DNA of 33,669 nt. Origin: Pseudoalteromonas denitrificans DSM 6059 (GTDB lineage: Bacteria > Pseudomonadota > Gammaproteobacteria > Enterobacterales > Alteromonadaceae). Below the pieces are notes generated by a model. That model was not told the DNA's origin, searched no databases, and saw only the letters and a list, made by a program, of their open reading frames with translations. Location: assembly GCF_900112265.1 (NCBI RefSeq), contig NZ_FOLO01000059.1, positions 1 through 33,669 of the forward strand, in the 5' to 3' direction. The translations under genes and the position numbers were made by a program. This document shows positions 14,646-23,447 of the stretch, piece by piece; within the stretch, counting starts at the first letter, position 1, and every line of letters starts with the position of its first letter.

Positions 14646-16490
14646 ATGTCTGTATTTCTCATTACTCGCCCTAAAAATAAAAATGAAAGTTTAGTGAGTT
14701 TTATTGAAAAAAAAGGATTTAAAGCTTTTTCATTTCCATTGTTAAATTTACAGCCTTTAGAAATAACCTCCAGCCAGTTAAGCCCGCTTATAGATGCCGA
14801 TAAACTTATTTTTATTTCACAAGATGCCGTTAAATCATTAGCTGCTTTATCACCAGTAATAAATCCAAGTGCGATATTTTTTGCTGTGGGTGATAAAACA
14901 GCACAAACAATTTTAGAGTTCTTTAATAAAAAAGCCGTAGTGCCAAATAATCAAGACTCAGAAGGTTTACTGGAACTTAAATCGTTACAAGACATTGATG
15001 GAGATAGTATAGTTTTAATCAAAGGTAAGGGAGGTCGACCTTTACTTGCTAAAACATTAAAAGAAAGAAGGGCAAGGTTAAATACTTTAAATATTTATCA
15101 GAGACAAAAAGTTGTGGGCAATGTAAGTGATTGGTTTCAAAAGTGGCAACAACAAAAAATAGACAGTATAGTATTAACCAGTAATGCTGCAGTTGATGTT
15201 ATTTTTAGTGATTTAACAGTAAAAGGCTGTGACTGGCTGCGAACATGCCAATTTTATGTTGTCAGTGAAAGAACAGCTAAATATTTAAAAACGTTTAATG
15301 TGCCTATAGATAATATTCATAATTGTAATGGTGCGTCTGATGAGGCTATTTTGTCAGAAGTCATAAAGCAAAATAGCGAAGCAAAAAATAATTTCGTCAA
15401 ATCTCATATCCAGGAGGCCTCTGCCATTATGAGTGATCAAAGTATCAGTGAAAAAGAAGTTAAACAGCCTGAAACGGCGAATAAACAAAATTCAAAACCA
15501 AAAGGTAATACTGTTGCAATTTTATCTTTATTAATCGCTTTAGGCGCAGCTGGTGGCTTTGCGTTTAACTTTTATAGTAATAACCAACAGCAAGCTTTAG
15601 TTCAGCAACTACAAATGAATAATCAAAGTTTAGAGCAATCATTAAATGCATTAAAAGCACAAATACAAAATAACAGTGCTAATTTAACTGGTGCTATAAA
15701 AAATGAATTAACTAGTCAAAAGTTACAAGTTGAAACAGCGCTAAATGCCAGTGAGAAAAACATTTCTGAGCAACTTGAAAATAGTTTAAATGAAATTAAA
15801 AACATTAAAGTCACTTTAAACCCACAAGAAGTGCGTAGTTTACATCGCATGGCTGAATTTAAAGCTAAAGTAGAAAAAGATTTTGTAGGTGCTGTTGATA
15901 TCTTAACCAGATTAGATAGTTTGTTATCAGAACACAGTGATACCAGTGAGTTGCGTGCTGTGATCGCTGAAGATATACAAATGCTGAAAGGTTTAAGCAA
16001 TGTACCTGTACAGGACTTATATTTGAAACTACATGGCTTATTGAATCAAGTTGATACATTGCCACTTAATATGGTGAAGCTACCTAGCTTAGTAAATAAT
16101 ACCGAGCAAGAGGTTTTATCTGAAGATATTTCTGATTGGCAAGCAAACTTAAAGCATTCATGGTCTTTATTGGTCGATGATTTTATTAAAGTGAATGAAA
16201 GAACTGAAAAAATCGAGCCGTTATTAACGAAAGAAGAGCAAAGCTTAATTCGCCAGCAAGTACGTTTTTATATTTCGCAAAGCCAAACTGCATTACAAAA
16301 CCAGCAAGTAGTTATTTATAAAGCTGCTTTAGAGCAAGCAAATAAAGTATTGGCATCATTTTTTGATACTAATTCAAGCGCAGTACACAATGTAAATAAC
16401 GAATTGAATCAACTTAAAAGTACACCACTCAATTTTAATCCGCAATTAAACTTGGCTTCTAGCCAGTTAATGAAGGAGTGGTCACTATGA
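14646..16490 (+). CDS. hemD: Fused uroporphyrinogen-III synthase HemD / HemX membrane protein
   Basis: A single 614-codon frame joins two genes that are separate in E. coli. Residues about 1-246 are HemD (Hem4 fold: FLITRPKNKNESLV, IFISQDAVKSL, VLTSNAAVDVIF, YVVSERTA), which cyclises hydroxymethylbilane to uroporphyrinogen III. A linker (about 247-286) leads to HemX: a membrane segment at about 288-308 (TVAILSLLIALGAAGGFAF), a coiled coil (about 312-395) and a periplasmic HemX domain. HemX is often named a methyltransferase, but no SAM-binding motif is visible. M262 is preceded by a strong AGGAGG, so HemX may also be made alone. The stop overlaps hemY (ATGA). HemX and HemY are inner-membrane partners of haem synthesis whose exact roles are unclear. 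Confidence 0.92.
   Translation: MSVFLITRPKNKNESLVSFIEKKGFKAFSFPLLNLQPLEITSSQLSPLIDADKLIFISQDAVKSLAALSPVINPSAIFFAVGDKTAQTILEFFNKKAVVPNNQDSEGLLELKSLQDIDGDSIVLIKGKGGRPLLAKTLKERRARLNTLNIYQRQKVVGNVSDWFQKWQQQKIDSIVLTSNAAVDVIFSDLTVKGCDWLRTCQFYVVSERTAKYLKTFNVPIDNIHNCNGASDEAILSEVIKQNSEAKNNFVKSHIQEASAIMSDQSISEKEVKQPETANKQNSKPKGNTVAILSLLIALGAAGGFAFNFYSNNQQQALVQQLQMNNQSLEQSLNALKAQIQNNSANLTGAIKNELTSQKLQVETALNASEKNISEQLENSLNEIKNIKVTLNPQEVRSLHRMAEFKAKVEKDFVGAVDILTRLDSLLSEHSDTSELRAVIAEDIQMLKGLSNVPVQDLYLKLHGLLNQVDTLPLNMVKLPSLVNNTEQEVLSEDISDWQANLKHSWSLLVDDFIKVNERTEKIEPLLTKEEQSLIRQQVRFYISQSQTALQNQQVVIYKAALEQANKVLASFFDTNSSAVHNVNNELNQLKSTPLNFNPQLNLASSQLMKEWSL
15412..15431 (+). promoter_or_regulatory. Internal Shine-Dalgarno and start codon for the HemX part
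   Basis: AGGAGG (15412-15417), a full anti-SD match, lies 11 bases before an in-frame ATG (15429-15431) that encodes MSDQSISEK, a typical HemX N-terminus. The spacing is longer than ideal. It looks like the original hemX start, kept after the hemD stop was lost, and could give a separate 353-residue HemX. Confidence 0.55.
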
Positions 16491-17608
16491 CAAAAAATTG
16501 GTTAATATTATTAGCTGCAGTCATTGTATTAGCACTTGCACCTTTAGCGATTGGTGAGAAAGGTTATGTATTAATAGCCCTGAATAATTGGACGATTGAA
16601 GGAACGATTGTCAGCTTTGGCATTATGATGACTATGGCTGGTGTTGGTATGTTTGTTGTTTATAAATTGATTTCATATTTATGGTCACTTTATGGCAATA
16701 CTAAATTTCGCTTTACTAGTAGAAGTGAAAAAAAGAAATTAGATAATTTACAACAAGGTATGTGGGCAAGTTTATCGGGTGATCATATGACAGCGGCTAA
16801 ATTGCTATCAAAATCAACGGTACCTAATGGTTGGCAAGGTTTAAGTCAGGCTACGGCGGCAAAAGCTGCGTTAGCGCAAGGCAATAAATCTCAAGCGCTA
16901 GACTTACTTAATAACTTAGATGAGCAAGACCAAAAATATGCCGCTCAATTGTTTGTTGAATTAGAACAAGTTGAAGTGGCGCAACTATTATTGGCTCCTG
17001 TGGCTAAAAATAAGAAAAGCTCAAATATTGAATTAAACTTATATAGCCAGCTGTTAATACAACAAAATAAATGGTCTGAATTGAGTGAGCTATTTCCTCA
17101 ATTAGAGAAAAGGAAAGTGCTAAATGATGAGCAATGGCTAGCAGTTTTAAGAGCTTACTTTAGTGAATTAAAAGTTGCAGAGGTAAAAAAACGATACAAC
17201 CAATTAAGTCGGCATTTAAAAGCGCTTGCTAATAATATATACCTAAAAGCATTGTTAGCATTAGGTGAAAGTAAAGATATTGAAGCTGACTTGGTCAAGA
17301 TGCTGAAAAAAGAGCGTTATACTGAGTTATTAGACATACTCACAGCTTCTAGTAATTATCAGTGCAATAAATTGAAAGGGTTAGTGCAACAAGCCTTAAA
17401 AAAATATCCTGAACAGCCAGAGTTGCTGTTATGCTTAGCTTATATTGCAAAAGCACAGCAAGATCACACACTAGCTGCAAAAGTATTTAAAGCTGTTTTC
17501 AACCAATCTGAAACATATAAGCAAGCTCATTGGCGTTCAGCCGTTGCATGTTTTAATCAACAAGAAGATGCGCCTTTAGCACTGACTTTATACCAAAAAT
17601 ATAGCTGA
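16487..17608 (+). CDS. hemY: HemY, inner-membrane TPR protein of haem biosynthesis
   Basis: The 373-residue protein has two N-terminal membrane segments (about 5-22, LILLAAVIVLALAPLAIG; about 39-62, TIVSFGIMMTMAGVGMFVVYKLIS) and then a helical TPR-like region to the end. This is the proteobacterial HemY family, unrelated to the protoporphyrinogen oxidase also called HemY in Bacillus. I set the start at the ATG at 16487, which overlaps the hemDX stop as ATGA, with AAGGAG eight bases upstream. A GTG three codons earlier would overlap that SD. The role is thought to be organising haem enzymes at the membrane; the mechanism is unproven. Confidence 0.92.
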   Translation: MTKNWLILLAAVIVLALAPLAIGEKGYVLIALNNWTIEGTIVSFGIMMTMAGVGMFVVYKLISYLWSLYGNTKFRFTSRSEKKKLDNLQQGMWASLSGDHMTAAKLLSKSTVPNGWQGLSQATAAKAALAQGNKSQALDLLNNLDEQDQKYAAQLFVELEQVEVAQLLLAPVAKNKKSSNIELNLYSQLLIQQNKWSELSELFPQLEKRKVLNDEQWLAVLRAYFSELKVAEVKKRYNQLSRHLKALANNIYLKALLALGESKDIEADLVKMLKKERYTELLDILTASSNYQCNKLKGLVQQALKKYPEQPELLLCLAYIAKAQQDHTLAAKVFKAVFNQSETYKQAHWRSAVACFNQQEDAPLALTLYQKYS

Positions 17609-17665
17609 GTATTAACTCGCTAAACAAGTTCAAAATTAGTTAATTTGGTTTTGAACTATTACTCA
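17606..17665. repeat. Nested inverted repeat after hemY
   Basis: AGTTCAAAA (17627-17635) pairs with TTTTGAACT (17649-17657), and an outer TGAGTA (17606-17611, overlapping the hemY stop) pairs with TACTCA (17660-17665). There is no T tract on either side, so it is not a classic intrinsic terminator. It could be an mRNA 3'-end stabiliser or processing hairpin. Confidence 0.45.
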
Positions 17666-17703
17666 AGTATGATCCTGAAAATTTTTTAAAGACTGAGCCA
17701 ATT

Positions 17704-18693
17704 ATGATAGATAAAACAATTCCATTACTTGATATACATCGCCACCTTGATGGTAACGTACGTCAACAAACAATTTTAGAATTGGGTCAGCAATTCAATA
17801 TTAAATTACCAGCTAATGATTTGGCTTCTTTAAAGCCTCATGTGCAAGTTTTAGAAAATGAACCTGATTTAATGGCTTTTTTACAAAAGCTAGATTGGGG
17901 TGTGGCTGTGTTAGGTAACTATGATGCATGTCGCCGTATTGCAATCGAAAACGTCGAAGATGCTTTTAACCAAGGTCTTCATTATGTTGAGTTAAGATTT
18001 AGCCCTTATTATATGGCGCAAACACAAGGGTTAAACCCACAGGGTGTTGTTGAGGCGGTTGTTGATGGTATTAAAGCAGCTTGTGAAAAATACCCAGTTA
18101 AAGTGAAGCTGATAGGCATTTTATCTCGTACATATGGTCAAGATATCTGTCAGCAAGAGCTAGATGCATTATTAAGCTGTAAAGATGATTTAATTGCTGT
18201 GGATTTAGCGGGTAATGAATTAGGTTTCCCTGGTGAATTATTTGTGAGTCACTTTAATCAAGTGAGAGATGCAGGCTTAAATGTGACTATTCATGCTGGT
18301 GAAGCTGCAGGCGCCCAAAGTATTTGGCAGGCAATTAATGAGTTAGGTGCGCAGCGTATTGGTCATGGTGTTAAGGCGATTGAAGATCCACGTTTAATGG
18401 ATTACTTGGCAGAGCATAAGATTGGTATGGAATCTTGTTTAACAAGTAATATTCAAACAAGCACAGTTGCTAGTTATCAAGCTCATCCACTTAAAACTTT
18501 CTTAGATCATGGTATTTTAGCATCAATCAATACTGACGATCCTGGTGTAAGTGGTATTGAAATTGGCTATGAATATGAAGTAGCGGCACCTAAAGCAGGT
18601 TTAAGCCAAGCAGATATGACTAAAGCACAAAAAAATGCACTGGAAATTGCTTTTCTAACACAAGCCGAGAAACAGGCTCTACAGAGCTTATAG
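17704..18693 (+). CDS. add: Adenosine deaminase
   Basis: This zinc enzyme deaminates adenosine (and deoxyadenosine) to inosine in purine salvage. The 329-residue barrel protein carries the zinc ligands H12 and H14 (DIHRHLDG), H197 (TIHAGE) and D278 (NTDDPG), the catalytic E200 and H221 (RIGHG), and CLTSN (245-249). DIHRHLDG replaces the more common ELHxHLDG but keeps both histidines. The ribosome-binding site is weak (GAG in CTGAGCC). It is its own unit: about 95 bases follow hemY, and a good terminator follows the gene. Confidence 0.93.
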   Translation: MIDKTIPLLDIHRHLDGNVRQQTILELGQQFNIKLPANDLASLKPHVQVLENEPDLMAFLQKLDWGVAVLGNYDACRRIAIENVEDAFNQGLHYVELRFSPYYMAQTQGLNPQGVVEAVVDGIKAACEKYPVKVKLIGILSRTYGQDICQQELDALLSCKDDLIAVDLAGNELGFPGELFVSHFNQVRDAGLNVTIHAGEAAGAQSIWQAINELGAQRIGHGVKAIEDPRLMDYLAEHKIGMESCLTSNIQTSTVASYQAHPLKTFLDHGILASINTDDPGVSGIEIGYEYEVAAPKAGLSQADMTKAQKNALEIAFLTQAEKQALQSL

Positions 18694-18723
18694 ATTTAAA
18701 ATCTAACTACTTAAATACCAAAT

Positions 18724-18750
18724 AATGCGCCTATATGGCGCATTTTTTAT
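18724..18750 (+). terminator. Rho-independent terminator of add
   Basis: ATGCGCC (18725-18731) pairs with GGCGCAT (18737-18743) around a five-base loop, followed by an unbroken T tract to 18748, 30 bases after the add stop. Confidence 0.9.
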
Positions 18751-18923
18751 ATTTGAAGCTTTAGTATTATATTTTATGACTTGAAATTAAATTATTTAAT
18801 ATCAATTCCTTGTGTTTTTTGTTTTCTATGATTTTTCTATTTTTAATTGATTATAAATTTTTATTAAGATTTATTTACTGTGTTTTTTCATTCTTAGCCC
18901 ATCTTTTAAAAAGGAAGTCTAAA

Positions 18924-20573
18924 ATGAATCTTAATAAAATAATAATGGCACTGTGTTTATCTACTATGAGTTATCAAACTTTTGCAGGTTCACCAATAGA
19001 GCCAATTATGGTTGATATTCCCAGTGGTAGTTTTGAAATGGGCAGCCTTGATGAGGAAGATGCAGAGCCAATTCATAAGGTTGTATTACCGGCTTTTAGT
19101 TTAGGTAAATATGAGGTTACGGTAAAAGAGTTTCGCCGTTTTATTACAGCTACAAATTATCAGACTCCGACAGAATGTTACCACCAACTTGATAGTTGGT
19201 TTATAGGTGGCACATCTGGAAGTTGGGACAATAATGAATTAACAACCAGTGAATTTCAGCCAGTAAATTGTATTGGCTGGCAAGCTGCAGATGCCTATGT
19301 TAAATGGTTAGCAAAAGAAACTGGTAAACCATATCGCTTGCCTAGCGAAGCTGAATGGGAATATGCAGCTCGCGCAGGGACTAAAACTAAATACTTCTTT
19401 GGAGATGATTTAGCGCAAACAGAAATTTGTAAGTATGAAAATACGGCAGATTTGACTGGTGAAAATATATTGCAAAGAGATTCAAATTCTAGCTATGTGA
19501 ATTTTGCTAATGGTAAATCTAATTGTGTGGATCACTCGGCCTATGCAAGTATTGTTGGCATGTATAAACCTAATCCTTTTGGTTTACACGATATGATAAG
19601 CAATGTGGTGGAGTTTTTAGCGGATTGTTATTTGCCTAATTATGAAAAAGCACCTTTAAATGGAGAGGCTCATATAGATGATAAGTGTGAGCGTCGAGTG
19701 ACCCGTGGCGGCAGTTGGCATTGGAATACATTTCCATTAAATCAACGAGGTAGTATCACTGAGGACTTTATTGGTGGAGTAGAGGGTTTTAGAGTTGCAC
19801 TTGATGGTAAAAGTGGTACAGAGTCTAGCATAACTAAGTTGTTTAAATCAGAACTACAAATAGCCCAGCAAACAGAACAAAAACATAGGGATGCAAAGCC
19901 TGATTATCCAAAACCTGTTACCAACCTTACCATTAAGCAAGATAAAGGAATGGTTACTTTGAATTGGGATAAAAGTACAGAAGCGGATGTGAAAAACTAT
20001 CGTATTTATAGAAATTCAGGTGTTGGTAGCCTATTTAAACTACTTGCTTCAAATATAATGGACTCAACCTTTAAAGATGCTAATGCAGATGTTCATCAAT
20101 ATGAGTATAGCGTAGTGGCTGTAAGGCAGCATTTACAAAGCGATTATAGTAATTTTGTTGCAACGAAAGCGGGTGGTTGGGTGAAAACACCGGAAAGAAT
20201 AGAAGCAGAATCGGCCGTAAAGATTTCAGGCACTTCGGTAGGGAGGACTTCAGATGTAGATGGTAAGTACAACCTTACAGGGGCTGGTGGTATTTCTAAT
20301 GAAGCTAAGTTGGAGTATCAAATTGACGTAGCGCAATCTGGTGAATATGTACTGACTTATCGTGTGGCATCTCCAAGAAATACGAAAGGTTTTACTGTGT
20401 TTGTTAATGGTAAAGAGCTGGAGGTTCAAAAGGTAACTGAAACTGGAGGTTATCATGAATGGCAAACTCAACAGGGCAGTAAGCTTCATCTTAAAAAGGG
20501 GAAAAACAGATTAACCCTTAATTCTTTAGATAATAATTGGAAGCTAAATTGGCTCGCGTTAAAACAAGATTAG
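18924..20573 (+). CDS. Exported formylglycine-generating-enzyme-like protein with Fn3 and CBM6-like domains
   Basis: The mature form should lie outside the cytoplasm: residues 1-21 are a signal peptide (MNLNKIIMALCLSTMSYQTFA). Domains in order are an FGE/SUMF1-type C-lectin fold (about 25-293: VDIPSGSFEMGS, YRLPSEAEWEYAARAG, NPFGLHDMISNVVEF, RGGSW), a fibronectin type III domain (about 329-417) and a C-terminal CBM6-like beta sandwich (about 422-549: RIEAES...NWLAL). The cysteine pair that follows GGS(Y/W) in sulfatase-activating enzymes is absent, so sulfatase activation is unlikely. Carbohydrate attachment is inferred from the CBM6-like part. I chose the ATG at 18924 because of its SD (AAGGAAG, 18911-18917) and signal peptide; the frame is open 38 codons further upstream. 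It is convergent with a CadC-type regulator. Confidence 0.85.
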   Translation: MNLNKIIMALCLSTMSYQTFAGSPIEPIMVDIPSGSFEMGSLDEEDAEPIHKVVLPAFSLGKYEVTVKEFRRFITATNYQTPTECYHQLDSWFIGGTSGSWDNNELTTSEFQPVNCIGWQAADAYVKWLAKETGKPYRLPSEAEWEYAARAGTKTKYFFGDDLAQTEICKYENTADLTGENILQRDSNSSYVNFANGKSNCVDHSAYASIVGMYKPNPFGLHDMISNVVEFLADCYLPNYEKAPLNGEAHIDDKCERRVTRGGSWHWNTFPLNQRGSITEDFIGGVEGFRVALDGKSGTESSITKLFKSELQIAQQTEQKHRDAKPDYPKPVTNLTIKQDKGMVTLNWDKSTEADVKNYRIYRNSGVGSLFKLLASNIMDSTFKDANADVHQYEYSVVAVRQHLQSDYSNFVATKAGGWVKTPERIEAESAVKISGTSVGRTSDVDGKYNLTGAGGISNEAKLEYQIDVAQSGEYVLTYRVASPRNTKGFTVFVNGKELEVQKVTETGGYHEWQTQQGSKLHLKKGKNRLTLNSLDNNWKLNWLALKQD

Positions 20574-20594
20574 CCAGCTAATAAAAACTCAGAG

Positions 20595-20617
20595 AAGGTC
20601 GCATTAGCTACCTTTTT
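20595..20617. terminator. Short hairpin between convergent genes
   Basis: AAGGT (20595-20599) pairs with ACCTT (20610-20614), followed by five T residues on the plus strand. On the minus strand CTCTGAGTTTTTAT follows. The stem is short, so it is a modest terminator candidate for both the FGE-like gene and the regulator. Confidence 0.45.
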
Positions 20618-20619
20618 CT

Positions 20620-22419
20620 TTAAAGGTTAAGAGCAACGAGCTTTTCTTTATTTCTACGTTGCCAATTGAGAGTGGCATTCTCATTAATAAATTGAGAGTA
20701 AAAGTCATAATTTACTTGTTCAGCTGAAGTACCACATAAAAGTAATGCTGTATCTAAACTTAAATATTTATTTCCGGCCAGCTGAGCTTGCTCAAATGTT
20801 TTGTGAGCATATGTAATAAATAGATCTGTTTGCTGTAGAGCTTGAGCTAATAATGTTTTCAAAAATGAGTTGTATACGTTATCTGTTTTTAAGTTTTGTA
20901 TTAAGGCTTGAGCTTCATTGAGTCTATTTTGTGCAATATAATATTGCATTAGTTCCTCTCTGCTATTTTGTGCCACCCAATGGTCAGGCGTTAAGACGGT
21001 AAACTCGAGTACTTGTTTTAAATGAGGTTCTTTATCAGCGGGCTTTTTAGCAAAAATAGCATAATGAAAGGGGACTTTAGCAAAGTGATAAATTGGAAGT
21101 TGATAAAGGCGCATTTTATTTTCGGCTTGTTGCAAGTATAGATATTTATCTTCTTCTTGATGATGTTTGTATGCCATTACGGATAAGTATGTGAGAGCAT
21201 CTATTTCGCGAGATTTATCTTTTGTATCAAAAGCCAACTGTGCAGATTTGAGTAAACTGGTTTTAATTGCATCATAGTTATCATGTTGATGGTCTATCCA
21301 TGACTGCGCATTCCAGGCATCAGCTTGGCGTTTTAAATCTCCAATTTTTTCAAATTGTGTAATTGATAAGCTTAGTTTTTGTGAACTTAAATCATATAGT
21401 TTTTTTCTTGTTAAAATTGCGCTCTGATGAAGAAATGCTATTCCCATTTGTAGGGGGTTAGATTCGATATTGGCTATATTAGCCAATTTATCGGCCATAA
21501 CCATAGCTTTATCTAACTCATCTATCTGAATATAAACTTCTATAAGTTGATTTAGTGTAATGAAATCATGTGGTTTTTCTTGATGTGCTAATGATAAATT
21601 TGCGAGTTTTAATTCTGGCGGTTGTGATTTGCCTATTAAGTCATAAATAAAGCTTTGTGTTAGATGTTCCTTTAATTTATGAGTAACCTCTTGCTGAGAG
21701 TTACCTGTGATTAGGCCTTCCCACTGAGTAAAAGGACCTTTTAATATGAAATCTAAATAAGTTTGTTGATTATGAGTTCGGAATGCTCCGGTGAGAATCA
21801 AAGGGTATTTGGTTGCTAAACTTGGGTATGTAAGCTCAGAAGTGGCGATAAAGTTTCTGTAACTTACATCAGTTAACTCAATAAAGTTAATACTTGTATT
21901 AGTGGTCAGCTCTAAAAAGGTTTTATCACCTTGTTTTTCAAAAGGGATTAAAGCAATTTCAATTGGTGCTATGTCATTGTTTTGTACGGATATTGAAGTG
22001 AAGATAAAAAATATTATAAAGACAAGAGTGAGTGTTAAAATTGATGCATATACTAATTTGAGAGGTTTATATTGTTTGGTTTCTTTTTTATTTATATCAG
22101 CTTTCCTGGGGAAGTGATTATTTAAATTCTCTTGTAGCTCAAGTTGCCATTGATAGCCCCGTTTGGAAAAGGTTTTAATTGCATCATTACCAAAAAAGCC
22201 TCTAAGGTGGCTAACATTTTGAAATACTGCTTGTTCAGAAACGACTTTGTCTTGCCAAATTTCAGCTAAGATCTCTTCTTTACTAAAAACACGTTCAGGT
22301 TGACTCAGCATTAAAGCCAATAATTTAGCTTCATTATGGCGGATCGCTAAGTTTTCACCATTTTTGCTAAGTATTAAACTGATACTATCGAACTCAAAAT
22401 TAAGAAATCTATATTTCAT
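20620..22419 (-). CDS. CadC/ToxR-type membrane-bound transcription regulator
   Basis: The 599-residue protein has an N-terminal winged-helix DNA-binding domain of the OmpR/PhoB type (about 1-93, with FSKEEILAEIW, VFQNVSHLRGFF and the wing TFSKRGYQW), one membrane segment (about 120-143), and a long periplasmic region with helical repeats resembling TPRs (about 270-590). There is no receiver domain, so it should bind DNA while anchored in the inner membrane and sense through its periplasmic part, as CadC and ToxR do. Signal and targets are not known. It ends 46 bases from the convergent FGE-like gene, whose promoter is an untested candidate target. It has its own upstream region of 218 bases. 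Confidence 0.87.
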   Translation of the reverse strand: MKYRFLNFEFDSISLILSKNGENLAIRHNEAKLLALMLSQPERVFSKEEILAEIWQDKVVSEQAVFQNVSHLRGFFGNDAIKTFSKRGYQWQLELQENLNNHFPRKADINKKETKQYKPLKLVYASILTLTLVFIIFFIFTSISVQNNDIAPIEIALIPFEKQGDKTFLELTTNTSINFIELTDVSYRNFIATSELTYPSLATKYPLILTGAFRTHNQQTYLDFILKGPFTQWEGLITGNSQQEVTHKLKEHLTQSFIYDLIGKSQPPELKLANLSLAHQEKPHDFITLNQLIEVYIQIDELDKAMVMADKLANIANIESNPLQMGIAFLHQSAILTRKKLYDLSSQKLSLSITQFEKIGDLKRQADAWNAQSWIDHQHDNYDAIKTSLLKSAQLAFDTKDKSREIDALTYLSVMAYKHHQEEDKYLYLQQAENKMRLYQLPIYHFAKVPFHYAIFAKKPADKEPHLKQVLEFTVLTPDHWVAQNSREELMQYYIAQNRLNEAQALIQNLKTDNVYNSFLKTLLAQALQQTDLFITYAHKTFEQAQLAGNKYLSLDTALLLCGTSAEQVNYDFYSQFINENATLNWQRRNKEKLVALNL

Positions 22420-22577
22420 AGTACTTATTGTATTTTTCAGACTGTTTGATACTAACTGATTAATTTAAAAATGGATAACAATATCCTTTGAATCATAATG
22501 CGTAGAAGCATAAAGTTGAGACTTTAACTGGTAGGGTAATTTCTTTTGGGGCTGAGTTTTAACGTGATAATAGAGTA

Positions 22578-22621
22578 AAAATAATCAGGAAAACAGCATA
22601 TGGTTTTGATCTGACTATTTT
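22578..22621 (-). terminator. Rho-independent terminator of fre
   Basis: On the minus strand AAAATAGTCAG pairs with CTGATTATTTT (22611-22621 with 22578-22588, one G-U pair), and an inner AAAAC/GTTTT stem extends it. The 3' arm runs into T residues. It lies just past the fre stop and separates fre from the regulator gene. Confidence 0.75.
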
Positions 22622-22637
22622 TACAAAGTGGGGGTTA

Positions 22638-23351
22638 TTACTTTATAAAGGCAAATGCATCTGCATACATATGTTCACGAATAGCGCCCTGATTAATAAA
22701 GTCATCACGCACAGGACCTATCATATCAAATCGACCCGCCATATAAATATCATAGGCACCTAATGACATAATATCTTTTAACACTGCATTATGCACATAA
22801 CCAGAATGACCAGACCAGCTATCATCAGCTAGCTCAACAACCGGAATAAAATTAAAGTGTGAATTTGATGCTGCCCAAGCTTCCATTTCAGTTTTAGCAT
22901 ATAGAGCTGACTCTTCTTTCACTCCCCAGTAAAACAATACGGGACGTTTACAGCCTGTTTCAGCTAAATGGTCTGCCATTGATTTCACATATGAAAAGCC
23001 AGTGCCACCTGCAAGCATGATAATAGGTCTATCACTTTTCTCTCGTAATTGTGATACACCTAACCCAACTTCTAATGTCGCTTGGGTATGGTTTTTATGA
23101 TGCTCTCGTAAGTGGTCTAGTGCTTGAATTGCATATGTGTCAGCTGCAGTGGCACCTATGTGCAATTCTAATAAGTTATTTTGGCTAGGTCGGCTTGCAA
23201 TCGAAAAAGCACGTTTGTCTTTTTCACCTAAAACTACTTGTAGATATTGACCTGCAAAGAACTCTGCTGGTTGTTCAGGTTTTAATTCAACTTTGAAAAT
23301 AAACTCACTAAGTGCACTAATAGCAACAACACTTGCCTTTAACTCTTGCAT
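22638..23351 (-). CDS. fre: NAD(P)H-flavin reductase Fre
   Basis: Fre reduces free flavins with NAD(P)H and supplies reduced flavin to other enzymes. It may also support the flavin needs of UbiD, which depends on a prenylated FMN cofactor; that link is inference from gene order. The 237-residue ferredoxin-reductase-type protein shows the flavin-binding RAFSIAS motif (about 48-54), the nucleotide-binding AGGTGFSYVKSM and a C-terminal YMAGRFDM segment. It has no iron-sulfur domain. It follows ubiD by 96 bases, as in E. coli, with SD AAGGT before the ATG. The gap contains a small hairpin, GTGCC-ATT-GGCAC, at 23400-23412. Confidence 0.94.
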   Translation of the reverse strand: MQELKASVVAISALSEFIFKVELKPEQPAEFFAGQYLQVVLGEKDKRAFSIASRPSQNNLLELHIGATAADTYAIQALDHLREHHKNHTQATLEVGLGVSQLREKSDRPIIMLAGGTGFSYVKSMADHLAETGCKRPVLFYWGVKEESALYAKTEMEAWAASNSHFNFIPVVELADDSWSGHSGYVHNAVLKDIMSLGAYDIYMAGRFDMIGPVRDDFINQGAIREHMYADAFAFIK

Positions 23352-23447
23352 TATATTACCTTTTACGACGCTAATCTGGTTATGTTTACTGTTAATTTAG
23401 TGCCATTGGCACATGTTATTTATGTGATGTTTCTTAATCTGAGGTGC

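Noticed and set aside
15429..16490. HemX as uroporphyrinogen-III C-methyltransferase
   Set aside because: The traditional name is not supported: the HemX part has a membrane segment and coiled coil but no SAM-methyltransferase motifs.
18810..18923. 38-codon N-terminal extension of the FGE-like protein
   Set aside because: It would bury the signal peptide; a clear SD and signal peptide mark the downstream ATG.
18924..19800. Sulfatase-activating formylglycine-generating enzyme
   Set aside because: The fold matches, but the cysteine pair expected after the GGSW motif is absent and no sulfatase gene is in the window.
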